Assembly: GCA_964432205.1 (NCBI GenBank)
Contig: CAYSMK010000014.1
Location: forward strand, 1-64,000
Origin: Geomobilibacter sp964432205
Lineage (GTDB): Bacteria > Desulfobacterota > Desulfuromonadia > Geobacterales > DSM-12255
Length of the DNA: 64,000 nucleotides
Reading direction: 5' to 3'
Shown here in pieces: positions 26,311 through 34,043 of the stretch. Below the pieces are notes generated by a model. That model made no database searches, had not been told where the DNA came from, and saw nothing but the letters and a program-made list of their open reading frames with translations. Made by a program: the position numbers and the translations under genes. How positions within the stretch are numbered: position 1 is the stretch's first letter; each line of letters starts with the position of its first letter.

Positions 26311-27078
26311 ATGAGCGAGTTTAGACCCAAGGTCATCGGCTTTTTGTGTACCTGGTGAGCGTACGGCGCTGCCGACCTGGCTGGAGTTTCCAGACTGCAA
26401 TATACAACTGAAACAAAGATTATTCGGATCATGTGTACGGGCCGCGTGGATATTGCCTTTATCATGCGGGCCTTCAAAAACGGAGCAGACGGAGTCTTCA
26501 TCGGCGGTTGCTGGCCGGGTGAATGTCATTACGTGACCGAAGGGAATTTCGACGCATTGGGGAACATGCATCTCTCACGGATGCTGTTGAAGAAAATCGG
26601 GATCAACCCGGATCGTCTTCGCCTGGAGTGGATTTCCGCCTCTGAAGGTATGCGTTACGCCGAGGTGATGAACGACTTCGGTAAGAAGTTGAAGGAAATG
26701 GGTCCTCTTGGAATTGGCGAGGGGCTCGATCCAGAAATGCTTGAACTTAAGATGGATGCTGTGAACAAGCTGGCCCCGTATTTGAAGCTGGTGGAGCGGG
26801 AAAGGCTTCGAGTACCGGTGAAGAAGGAAGAGCTTTACAAGGAGTTCTTCGAAAGCGAAGAAGTGCAGAAACTGTTCAACGAGCTGGTGGTGGACAAGCT
26901 CGAGATGAGTGAGATTTTGCTCCTTCTGAGGAACCACCCGATGACGACGGCGGAAATCGGCGAGAAGCTGCAGATGGATGCCGGCGACGTTTCCAAGCAC
27001 CTTAAGGCGGCGTCCCGACGTGGACTGGCGGCCTACGACGAAACCATCAAACGCTACACTCTGGTCCCGGTTGTGTAG
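26311..27078 (+). CDS. bamF: Benzoyl-CoA reductase complex, MvhD-like selenoprotein BamF (operon 1)
   Basis: A 255-residue protein if the in-frame TGA at 26356-26358 is read as selenocysteine. Reading from ATG 26311 gives MSEFRPKVIGFLCTW-U-AYGAADLAG, and the frame stays open to 27078. C13 and Sec16 form a CXXU that replaces the CXXC of MvhD. Residues 1-140 match MvhD, the small [2Fe-2S] protein linking hydrogenase and heterodisulfide reductase. The last ~50 residues look like a winged helix (TAEIGEKLQMDAGDVSKHLK). A gene caller that stops at TGA would lose the first 40 codons. The ribosome site is GAAAGGAG. BamF of G. metallireducens is also reported to contain Sec. Confidence 0.93.
26359..26398 (+). 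promoter_or_regulatory. Candidate bacterial SECIS element in bamF (operon 1)
   Basis: A hairpin CTGGA-GTT-TCCAG (26381-26393) starts 22 nt after the UGA; GU in the loop is the feature SelB recognises. The whole of 26353-26420 is identical to 41295-41362 in the second bamF, although the flanking codons differ freely. No folding program was run; the usual E. coli distance to the upper stem is shorter. Confidence 0.55.
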
Positions 27079-27200
27079 AAGGGGAATTCTTCATCCCAAA
27101 GGCAGGGGGAGCAGTCACCCTGAATGCTTTAATTCCTTCCCTCTCCAGGGGAAGGTCGTGTAAACTGAGGTTTCTGAAGCGAACGATAAGGACGGCTACC

Positions 27201-27659
27201 ATGTGTATGGATATCGCGAGAATCGACCAGATCATAGAGAAGCATAACAGCGAAGCGAGTTCGCTGATTCAAATCCTGCTTGAGATCCAGAGCGAGCATC
27301 ATTGGCTTCCAAAACAGGCCCTGGACCGGGTCGCCGAGAAGTTGGACGTCCCGATGAGCCGTATCCAGCATATCACCACCTTTTATAAGGCATTCAGCCA
27401 GGTTCCGAAAGGTCGTCACGAGATTCACGTCTGTATGGGGACCGCCTGTCATGTGCGCGGCGCCCAGCGCGTTCTCGATACGATTTCCGAGACTACCGGG
27501 ATCAAGCCGGGAGAGACGGACGCGGATCTGAAATTCAGCCTTGAGACGGTGAACTGCCTCGGGTGCTGCGCCCTTGGGCCGGTCATGGTGGTCGACGGTG
27601 AGTATCACGGGAACGTGGCACCTGCCCAGACGGTGGAACTTCTGAAAAACTACGACTAA
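27201..27659 (+). CDS. bamG: Benzoyl-CoA reductase complex, NuoE-like 2Fe-2S subunit BamG (operon 1)
   Basis: A 152-residue thioredoxin-like [2Fe-2S] protein of the NuoE/24-kDa family. The ligand motifs are CMGTAC near residue 75 and CLGCC near 118. The N-terminal helical domain includes HHWLPKQALDRVAEKL. It works with BamH (NuoF-like) and BamI (NuoG-like) as the NAD(P)H-facing arm of the Bam complex. The 122-nt gap before it contains a C-rich repeat (CCTTCCCTCTCC). ATG at 27201 or two codons later at 27207 both fit. Confidence 0.92.
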   Translation: MCMDIARIDQIIEKHNSEASSLIQILLEIQSEHHWLPKQALDRVAEKLDVPMSRIQHITTFYKAFSQVPKGRHEIHVCMGTACHVRGAQRVLDTISETTGIKPGETDADLKFSLETVNCLGCCALGPVMVVDGEYHGNVAPAQTVELLKNYD

Positions 27660-27669
27660 GGAACGCGTT

Positions 27670-29580
27670 ATGCCAAGGATAAATTCGGTCGCTGAACTGG
27701 AAGAACTCAGGAAGAGTATCCTGTCGAAAAGGGATGCTAACAAACCCTGCATCACCCTGTGCTCGGGGAGTGCCTGCCATGCGACGGGAAGCGAGAAGGT
27801 CGCCAACGAAGTCATCGCGGAGCTCGAGAAGCAGGGGCTTGCCGGCCAGGTGGATTTCCGCAGGACGGGATGTCACGGTTTCTGCGAGAAGGGGCCGATC
27901 GTCGTGATCTACCCGCAGGGGATCTGCTACCTCAAGGTGAAGCCGGAGGATTTCCCGGAAATCATCTCCGAGACGATCAAGGGGGGCAAGATCATCGATC
28001 GGCTTCTGTACTGCGATCCGAACACGGGTGAGAAGGCCACGCTGGAGCACGACATTCCGTTCTACGCGAACCAGGAGCGGATGGTATTGGGGATGAACCT
28101 GAAGATCGACCCGACGAACCTGGAGGATTACATCGCCGTCGGCGGGTACCAGGCTCTGGCGAAGGTGTTCAGCTCCATGAAGCCGGAAGACGTCATCGCC
28201 GAGGTGAAAGATGCTGGTTTGAGAGGACGCGGCGGAGCCGGCTTCCCGTCGGGTCTGAAGTGGGAGTTTGCGCGCAATGCGCCGGGGGACCAGAAGTATG
28301 TCGTGGTGAACTGCGACGAGGGGGACCCGGGGGCCTACATGGACCGCTCCCTGATGGAGGGCAACCCTTTCACGGTCCTGGAAGGCCTGGTGATCGGCGC
28401 GTATGCGATCGGAGCGACCGAAGGGTACGTGTACGTGCGCCAGGAGTATCCGCTGGCGGTCCGCAACCTGGCGGCGGCCATGAAGGAGGCGGAGGAGCAC
28501 GGGCTTTTGGGCAAGAATATACTGGGCTCCGGCTTCGACTTCGTCCTCAAGGTCCACTGCGGCGCGGGCGCCTTCATCTGCGGCGAGGAGACCTCGCTTC
28601 TTGCCTCGTTGGAAGGAATGCCCGGTGAACCAAAACCCCGTCCGCCGTTCCCTGCGAACAAGGGGCTGTGGGGCAAGCCGACCAACATCAACAATGTCGA
28701 GACCTGGGCGAACATCCCGGTCATTATCAACAAAGGAGCGGAGAACTTTGCCAAGATCGGGACCCCTAGCAGCAAGGGAACCAAGATCTTCTCACTGGTC
28801 GGTAAAGTGAACAACACCGGCTTGGTCGAGGTCCCGATGGGGATACCGCTTCGCGACATCATCTACAAGATCGGCGGCGGTGTTCCGAAAGGGAAGAAGT
28901 TCAAGGCGGTACAGACCGGTGGCCCGTCGGGTGGCTGCATCCCCGAGGAGATGCTTGACGTGAAGGTCGACTTCGATGAACTCATGAAGATCGGCGCCAT
29001 GATGGGCTCGGGTGGCATGATCGTCATGGACGAGGATACCTGTCTGGTAGACATCGCCCGGTACTTTCTCGAGTTCCTGAGCGATGAGTCCTGCGGTAAA
29101 TGCGTCCCCTGCCGCGAAGGAATCCGGCAGATGCTCAAGATCATGACCAACATCACCCAGGGGAAGGGGAAGGAGGGGGACATCGAGCTGCTGCAGGATA
29201 TGGCGATGGCTACCCAGGGTGCGGCACTGTGCGCCCTCGGAAAAACCGCGCCGAACCCGGTCTTGAGCACCCTCAAGTATTTCCGTGAAGAGTACGAGGC
29301 GCACATCAGGGATAAAAAGTGTCCGGCGCTGTCGTGCAAAGAGTTGATCACGTTCTATATCGTTCCCGAGAAGTGCAAGGCGTGCGGTTCATGCTTCCGT
29401 AAATGCCCGGCAGAAGCGATCGAAGGCGGGAAAAAGCGGATTCACGTGATAGACCAGGTGAAGTGCACCAAGTGCGGCACCTGCATCGAAGCCTGTCCGA
29501 CTGCATTCAGCGCGATCAGGAAGATATCTGGCGAGCCGGTTCCAGCGCCGCTTCCCGAAGAAGCACGAGCCATAGCGTAA
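27670..29580 (+). CDS. bamH: Benzoyl-CoA reductase complex, NuoF-like flavoprotein BamH (operon 1)
   Basis: A 636-residue FMN/NADH-binding subunit. The N-terminal ~110 residues are a second thioredoxin-like [2Fe-2S] domain (CSGSAC at C31-C36, CHGFC near 75). The NuoF core follows, with GRGGAGFPSGLKW near 185 and GEETSLLASLEG near 305. The [4Fe-4S] motif is ESCGKCVPCREG near 475, and two ferredoxin motifs close the protein (CKACGSCFRKCP and CTKCGTCIEACP). The domain order is that of NADP-reducing hydrogenase HndC and electron-bifurcating relatives. It starts 10 nt after bamG. Confidence 0.93.
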   Translation: MPRINSVAELEELRKSILSKRDANKPCITLCSGSACHATGSEKVANEVIAELEKQGLAGQVDFRRTGCHGFCEKGPIVVIYPQGICYLKVKPEDFPEIISETIKGGKIIDRLLYCDPNTGEKATLEHDIPFYANQERMVLGMNLKIDPTNLEDYIAVGGYQALAKVFSSMKPEDVIAEVKDAGLRGRGGAGFPSGLKWEFARNAPGDQKYVVVNCDEGDPGAYMDRSLMEGNPFTVLEGLVIGAYAIGATEGYVYVRQEYPLAVRNLAAAMKEAEEHGLLGKNILGSGFDFVLKVHCGAGAFICGEETSLLASLEGMPGEPKPRPPFPANKGLWGKPTNINNVETWANIPVIINKGAENFAKIGTPSSKGTKIFSLVGKVNNTGLVEVPMGIPLRDIIYKIGGGVPKGKKFKAVQTGGPSGGCIPEEMLDVKVDFDELMKIGAMMGSGGMIVMDEDTCLVDIARYFLEFLSDESCGKCVPCREGIRQMLKIMTNITQGKGKEGDIELLQDMAMATQGAALCALGKTAPNPVLSTLKYFREEYEAHIRDKKCPALSCKELITFYIVPEKCKACGSCFRKCPAEAIEGGKKRIHVIDQVKCTKCGTCIEACPTAFSAIRKISGEPVPAPLPEEARAIA

Positions 29581-29592
29581 GAAGGTACCCAT

Positions 29593-30228
29593 ATGAGTGA
29601 ATTTACCCTGCAGATCGATGGAAAAGAGGTTGTCGCGCACGAGGGGATGACTATCCTGGATGCGGCAAAAACGGTGGGGATATCAATACCCACGCTGTGC
29701 CACTACGAGAAGCTCGCGCCGTACGGCGCCTGCCGGATCTGCACGGTTGAGGCGGAGTCCCGCGGGCGGGCCAGTATGGTTGCGGCCTGCCTGTACCCGG
29801 TGGAAAAGGATATGGTGGTAACAACCAAGACCGAGAAGCTGGATAATATCCGGAAGGTGCTTCTTGAGGAGATGCTGGCCCATGCCCCGGATTCTCCGCA
29901 ATTGATGGAACTGGCCCAGGTCTATGGCGCGGACAAGAATCGTTTCGAGAAGGATCCGTCCTTCTGTATCCTCTGCGGTCTCTGCGTGAGGTACTGTGCC
30001 GAGGTAAAGAAGAAACACGCCGTCGGTTATATCGATAGGGGTCCCAGGCGTGAGATATGTTTCATACCGGATATTGCAGTCAAGGAGTGCTGGGACTGCA
30101 AGGAGTGTTTTCCACTCTGTCCCACATCGGCGCTGCAGGCGGCATATGTGTTGACCGGGGCACAAGCAGCACTCCCTGAGGAGAATTCGGGCGGATGTTC
30201 ATGTTCGTGTCACGAACCTAAGGAATAG
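29593..30228 (+). CDS. bamI: Benzoyl-CoA reductase complex, NuoG-like Fe-S subunit BamI (operon 1)
   Basis: A 211-residue NuoG/HydA N-terminal-like protein: a [2Fe-2S] ferredoxin domain (CHYEKLAPYGACRIC near residues 36-50) followed by [4Fe-4S] motifs CILCGLCVRYC near 121 and CWDCKECFPLCP near 163. It joins BamG and BamH. The C-terminus is Cys/Ser-rich (GGCSCSCHE). It is the last gene of the operon, 12 nt after bamH, and a strong terminator hairpin follows at 30285. Confidence 0.92.
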   Translation: MSEFTLQIDGKEVVAHEGMTILDAAKTVGISIPTLCHYEKLAPYGACRICTVEAESRGRASMVAACLYPVEKDMVVTTKTEKLDNIRKVLLEEMLAHAPDSPQLMELAQVYGADKNRFEKDPSFCILCGLCVRYCAEVKKKHAVGYIDRGPRREICFIPDIAVKECWDCKECFPLCPTSALQAAYVLTGAQAALPEENSGGCSCSCHEPKE

Positions 30229-30284
30229 TCGCCCTCCCGGCCAATGTGGTGGGGAAGTTACAGTCCAGTAGGCAGCAGCGTGAA

Positions 30285-30344
30285 CAGGCCTTGGAAGAAG
30301 CCGCATTATTTGGCTTCTCTTTCAAGGCCTGAGCCGTTTTGTTT
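30285..30344 (+). terminator. Intrinsic terminator after bam operon 1
   Basis: A long stem, CAGGCCTTG...GAAGCC (30285-30302) with GGCTTC...CAAGGCCTG (30312-30331), is followed by GTTTTGTTT. It separates the operon from the iclR gene that begins 80 nt later, so iclR probably has some transcription of its own. Confidence 0.7.
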
Positions 30345-30423
30345 CTGGTATTATTGCCACGGACGCCTAAGCACTAGCGAGGGCGGAACATTATGCGAGC
30401 TGGACGGAGAGGTGTTTACAAAG

Positions 30424-31230
30424 ATGACGACAAACAGTGAGGCTCGGGAACGAGTCAAGGAAGATGACAAATACAACATCAGGGCAATCGAGCGGGCGCT
30501 CTCGGTGCTCGATGCCTTTGCCCGCGAGCGCCGGAAGCTCTCTCTGGACGAGCTTACCAAATTGACCGGTCTCTCCAAGCCCACCGTTTTCAGGATACTT
30601 GCCACCCTGCAACGGCAGAAGTATCTCCTCTTGGACAAAAACGACGGACGCTACCGACTCGGCTCGGTCTTCCTCGCACTGGCCTCGTCGGTGCTCGGTT
30701 CGCTCAATCTCGGGGCACTCACCCGCCCCCACTTGATCGAGCTGCGCAACAGTGTTCAGGCCACGGTGCTCCTGGGTGCGCTCCTGGAAGATCATCTCGT
30801 CTATCTCGACAAGACCGAGGGCCGGGGACCGGTGCGGCTGGCCGACGACATCGGCTGGCGGCGTGACCCTCCCAACTTCGGCATGCTGGGGATGACCCTC
30901 ATGGCCTTTCTCGAACCCTCCGAGCAGGAGCGCCTGTTGCAGGAGTTTCCGCTCACGGCGCATACGCTGAAAACGATGACCGATACCGCTTTGTTCCGGC
31001 AGCGCCTGGCCGAGATACGCCGGCTCGGGTATGTACTGGAGTTTGAGGAGGCGATTGACGGTGTCTGGGGCGTTGCCGCTCCGGTATGGAATGCGGCTGG
31101 CGAGGTGGTCGCCGCTGTCGGTGCGGCACTGCCCGTGGGGCAGCAAAGCGAGGAGCGGGTCGCCGAGACGATAGCCAGTGTAACCGGTTGTGCCAGGGCA
31201 ATCTCCTCCGACCTCGGCTACATGGGATAG
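30424..31230 (+). CDS. IclR-family transcriptional regulator (between the bam operons)
   Basis: A 268-residue regulator. The winged helix-turn-helix is at about residues 20-80 (LDELTKLTGLSKPTVFRILATLQRQ), followed by an IclR effector domain (LVYLDKTEGRGPVRL, LEFEEAIDGVWGVAAPV). ATG 30424 gives the usual short N-terminal arm; GGAGAGG lies about 10 nt upstream. Its place between two bam operons, each with an IclR-type palindrome upstream, makes it the likely common regulator; this is inference. The effector is unknown. Confidence 0.88.
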   Translation: MTTNSEARERVKEDDKYNIRAIERALSVLDAFARERRKLSLDELTKLTGLSKPTVFRILATLQRQKYLLLDKNDGRYRLGSVFLALASSVLGSLNLGALTRPHLIELRNSVQATVLLGALLEDHLVYLDKTEGRGPVRLADDIGWRRDPPNFGMLGMTLMAFLEPSEQERLLQEFPLTAHTLKTMTDTALFRQRLAEIRRLGYVLEFEEAIDGVWGVAAPVWNAAGEVVAAVGAALPVGQQSEERVAETIASVTGCARAISSDLGYMG

Positions 31231-31480
31231 CGCTGCGATTCCCCTGTAGCCGCAGTCCCTTCCCGGGTGCTGCCTCTCCTCTTGTTTGACGGTAAAGAGT
31301 TCCCTGTAGACGATTCTCCATGGTCCCGCCTTTTTCATGCCACCTCCCGCCAACTGTGCCGTGGCGCTCGGGGCATAGCCTACCAATGCCATTTCCATCC
31401 AGTTGCAAGGATTTCTCGTTCGCTCCGATTTTCCGGACGCCCCGGTTCTTTGGCTCATTTCGCTGCAGACGGCTTTTCGG

Positions 31481-31610
31481 TCCACGAACGACACGAAAAA
31501 GGCACGAAAAATAATCCTAAGAACGGCAATTAACCGCAGATAAATACGGATAACCTATGATGTTGCTTATTTTACCGATTTAGTTCGTGTTTTTCGTGCG
31601 TTTCGTGGAC
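31481..31610. repeat. Imperfect inverted repeat (REP-like)
   Basis: The left arm TCCACGAACGACACGAAAAA (31481-31500, extending to 31510) matches the reverse complement of the right arm at 31581-31610. Between them is an ACCGCAGATAAATACGGATAA-like word related to 14701-14835. It is probably a dispersed intergenic repeat. Confidence 0.5.
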
Positions 31611-31744
31611 AACTGCTTTTTCTGGGTTTGTTGTTCAAGATACGGAAATACTGTTTTGCAAATTGTTGCGGATCGCGGAATCTTGCCGTCGCGGATGCCC
31701 GTACCGTCAGTCTATGCCCAAATAGGCCGGATAATAAAATACTG

Positions 31745-31811
31745 TTGACAATCTCGTTGCAGAACGATATTCTTGTATAAAATAAAATATCATTTCATAG
31801 AGTGAAAAGTT
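31745..31811 (+). promoter_or_regulatory. Promoter of bam operon 2 with IclR-type element
   Basis: TTGACA (31745-31750) and TATTCT (31768-31773) have an ideal 17-bp spacer. The element TAAAATATCATTTCA (31783-31797) plus GAGTGAAAAGTT (31800-31811) starts about where transcription would begin, a typical repressor position. Confidence 0.6.
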
Positions 31812-31921
31812 GCAGGGTCCCAAAAGGACCGCGGCATGAGTGGCGGATTACAGGTTGACGATGTGCGGTATATGAGGGGTTCAGGGTGTAAGGTGGCAGC
31901 AGCATTGGTTTTGTCGAATAA

Positions 31922-31937
31922 TGGTAATTTGGTGCCA
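31922..31937. promoter_or_regulatory. TGGTAWNNTGGTACCA-type motif upstream of bam operon 2
   Basis: TGGTAATTTGGTGCCA differs at one base of the second unit (TGGTGCCA) from the motif at bamA and bam operon 1. It ends 81 nt upstream of the first bamB ATG, close to the 76 and 94 nt at bamA and operon 1. Confidence 0.5.
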
Positions 31938-32018
31938 GATTACTGTATGGGCCTGATGAGTTCTGACATTGTTCCTGGCAGTCGCAGACGGAATTGCCAA
32001 CCAAGAAGGGGCAAGTAG

Positions 32019-33992
32019 ATGAGATATACAGAGACAGGGTTTGATCTGGAAGTAGATTTGACCAGGGGCAATATCGAGAGAGTGGCAACCAGCCAGGGGC
32101 TGACCGGCCAGTATCTCGGGGGGCAGGGCACTGCCGCGCAGATACTGTGGGACCGGGTCCCTCCGGAAGTCGATCCGTTTTCGCCCAGCAATCTGCTGAT
32201 ATTCAGCGCCGGTCTCCTGGATGGCGCGCCGGTTCCCGGTGCCAACCGTACCAGCATCAGCACGATCTCCCCCCAGTCCAACCTCTACGTCAATTCGGGG
32301 CTGGGTGGATTTTTCGGGCCGGAATTGAAGCAGGCCGGGTACGATAAAATCGTCATTCGCGGCAAGGCTGACGGTCTGGTCTATTTGTGGGTACACAACA
32401 ACAAGGTGGAGATTCGTGACGCCAGCCATCTCCAGGGGAAAAACGCCCTGGAGACCGCAGCGCTCATCCGGCAGGAGTTGAAGGACCCCAATATCCAGGT
32501 GGCAGCCATCGGTCTGGCCGGGGAAAACCGGGTCTATCAGGCGAGCATCGAACACGCCAACTCCAGCGCGTCGCGCGGGGTAGGGGTGGTCATGGGGGAC
32601 AAGCGGCTGAAGGCGATAGCCGTGCGCGGGTCACGGGACATAGCCGTTGCCCGGCCGGCCGAACTTTTCGAGCGCTGCAACCGCCAGTATGGGGATGTCT
32701 ACGACAACCCGCACTGCGGCGACGTCTTTCTGAAGGAGGCTGACGATTCCTGGCATGTCAATAACCTCGGCTGGAGCAATCCCCCCAGGACGTTCTGGAG
32801 CGATGAGGCTGCCAACGAGCTGGCGGTGCGCGTCGAACGCGATCATATGTCCTATCAGTGGGAGAATTACAGCCAGGAAATGGAAGAGGTGCACGAGACG
32901 ATCGTGGAGAAAAGCGAGATCGTGCGCGGCACGGGGTGCTTCAACTGCCCCAAGAACTGCCACCTGGTGGTCTCCCTGCCGGGAGAGCGGCTCTACTTCC
33001 TGAAAAACTACAGCCGACTCGCCTACGCCAAGGCGGCCTATCCGGATCTGAAGCTCACCTATGACGCTCTTAGCGCCATGCAGAACTACGGGCTGGACGA
33101 ATTCGCCATGCCGCAGGTTGTTGACTTCGTGGTCACACTCCTTCAGGCAGGTATTCTGACCGATGCGGATCTGCCGGCGTTTCCGGCCGACAGCAGTGAC
33201 AGGTTCCTCTATCTCCTGGAGAAGATCGCCCTGCGCGAAGGAGTGGGGGATGCACTGGCCAATGGCCTGTATCAGGCAGCCCGTAGCATCGGCAAGGGGG
33301 CGGAAGCCTATGAGCGGAGCGCCAAAAAGATCGAGCAGCTGCCGGTCAGGCTGCAAGAGGCCAGCTACCCGTATTTCCTCATGTATGCCGTCGGCGACAA
33401 GATGAACATCACCCAGATCGAGGGCTCCTTCCCCCAGACACCGATTCCCGACCGTAAGGAACGGGAAGCGTTTGTCGCCCAGTGGGACGCGGCCCCGGAG
33501 CGGTTCAAAAAGTGGTTCCTGGACTGGGAACCGGGGGAGCAGCTCTCCGTTGAAGCGGCGGTCAATGTTGTCGACTGGAACGAGGCGATGCATTTTGCTG
33601 ACGAGGCCCTGGGCATATGTCCGTTTCTCTCCTCGTTCAGAGGTCAGTACGGAGGCCGTCCCTCCTATCACCTCCACAATCTGCCGCAGTACGTCTCTCT
33701 GGCCACCGGGCAGGAGCTGGACGCGGAGGGGCTGGAGGCGATTGCACGGAGAACCCGTCTCCTGGTCCGGGCCATCAATGTCCGGAGAGGGCTGCGCAGC
33801 TCAGACGAGAACGTGCCGCAGGATCTCTGGGCGAACAGGAATCCCGAACTGGAGCAGCAGTACCTCGACGCCTACTATGCCTTCAAGGGGTGGACGCCTG
33901 AGGGTATCCCGACCCGGGAGGCGTTGGCCAGCGCGGGACTGGACTATGTGAGCAAGGATTTGGCGGCACGAGGAATCCTGACCGACAATTAG
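32019..33992 (+). CDS. bamB: BamB paralogue lacking key active-site residues (operon 2, first copy)
   Basis: A 657-residue AFOR-family protein. The Fe-S motif CFNCPKNC (C307, C310, C314) and the late Cys (ICPFLSSF) are kept. Compared with the operon 1 BamB, the position of tungsten-ligand C322 is Asn330, H255 is Ala241 and E251 is not conserved; only H260 (H246) remains. The pterin loop reads SRGVGVVMG, one residue shorter than SRGGIGAVMG or SRHGVGAVMG. About 20 extra residues lie before the Fe-S motif (275-300). The frame is intact and the product is otherwise well conserved, so this looks like a diverged paralogue rather than a pseudogene. It may be a structural partner of the next BamB or act on another CoA ester. 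Confidence 0.85.
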   Translation: MRYTETGFDLEVDLTRGNIERVATSQGLTGQYLGGQGTAAQILWDRVPPEVDPFSPSNLLIFSAGLLDGAPVPGANRTSISTISPQSNLYVNSGLGGFFGPELKQAGYDKIVIRGKADGLVYLWVHNNKVEIRDASHLQGKNALETAALIRQELKDPNIQVAAIGLAGENRVYQASIEHANSSASRGVGVVMGDKRLKAIAVRGSRDIAVARPAELFERCNRQYGDVYDNPHCGDVFLKEADDSWHVNNLGWSNPPRTFWSDEAANELAVRVERDHMSYQWENYSQEMEEVHETIVEKSEIVRGTGCFNCPKNCHLVVSLPGERLYFLKNYSRLAYAKAAYPDLKLTYDALSAMQNYGLDEFAMPQVVDFVVTLLQAGILTDADLPAFPADSSDRFLYLLEKIALREGVGDALANGLYQAARSIGKGAEAYERSAKKIEQLPVRLQEASYPYFLMYAVGDKMNITQIEGSFPQTPIPDRKEREAFVAQWDAAPERFKKWFLDWEPGEQLSVEAAVNVVDWNEAMHFADEALGICPFLSSFRGQYGGRPSYHLHNLPQYVSLATGQELDAEGLEAIARRTRLLVRAINVRRGLRSSDENVPQDLWANRNPELEQQYLDAYYAFKGWTPEGIPTREALASAGLDYVSKDLAARGILTDN

Positions 33993-34043
33993 TATCCGGT
34001 GCAGTTAGTTATCACAATAATTTTGAGGTATTTGAGGTAAACC

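Larger units (their letters stand above)
31231..32018. other. Gene-free leader of bam operon 2
   Basis: About 790 bp without a credible gene. It holds an inverted repeat (31481-31610), a sigma-70-like promoter (TTGACA 31745-31750, 17 bp, TATTCT 31768-31773), the IclR-type element (31783-31811) and the TGGTA-TGGTGCCA operator (31922-31937). Confidence 0.65.

Noticed and set aside
26431..27078. A 215-residue gene starting at Met 26431
   Set aside because: This is only the part of bamF after the UGA. Upstream in-frame sequence with a good ribosome site and MvhD homology shows the gene begins at 26311.
32019..33992. The first BamB of operon 2 as a pseudogene
   Set aside because: The frame is intact over 657 codons, the Fe-S cysteines and most of the fold are conserved, and it has a good promoter and spacing, so loss of active-site residues looks like divergence rather than decay.
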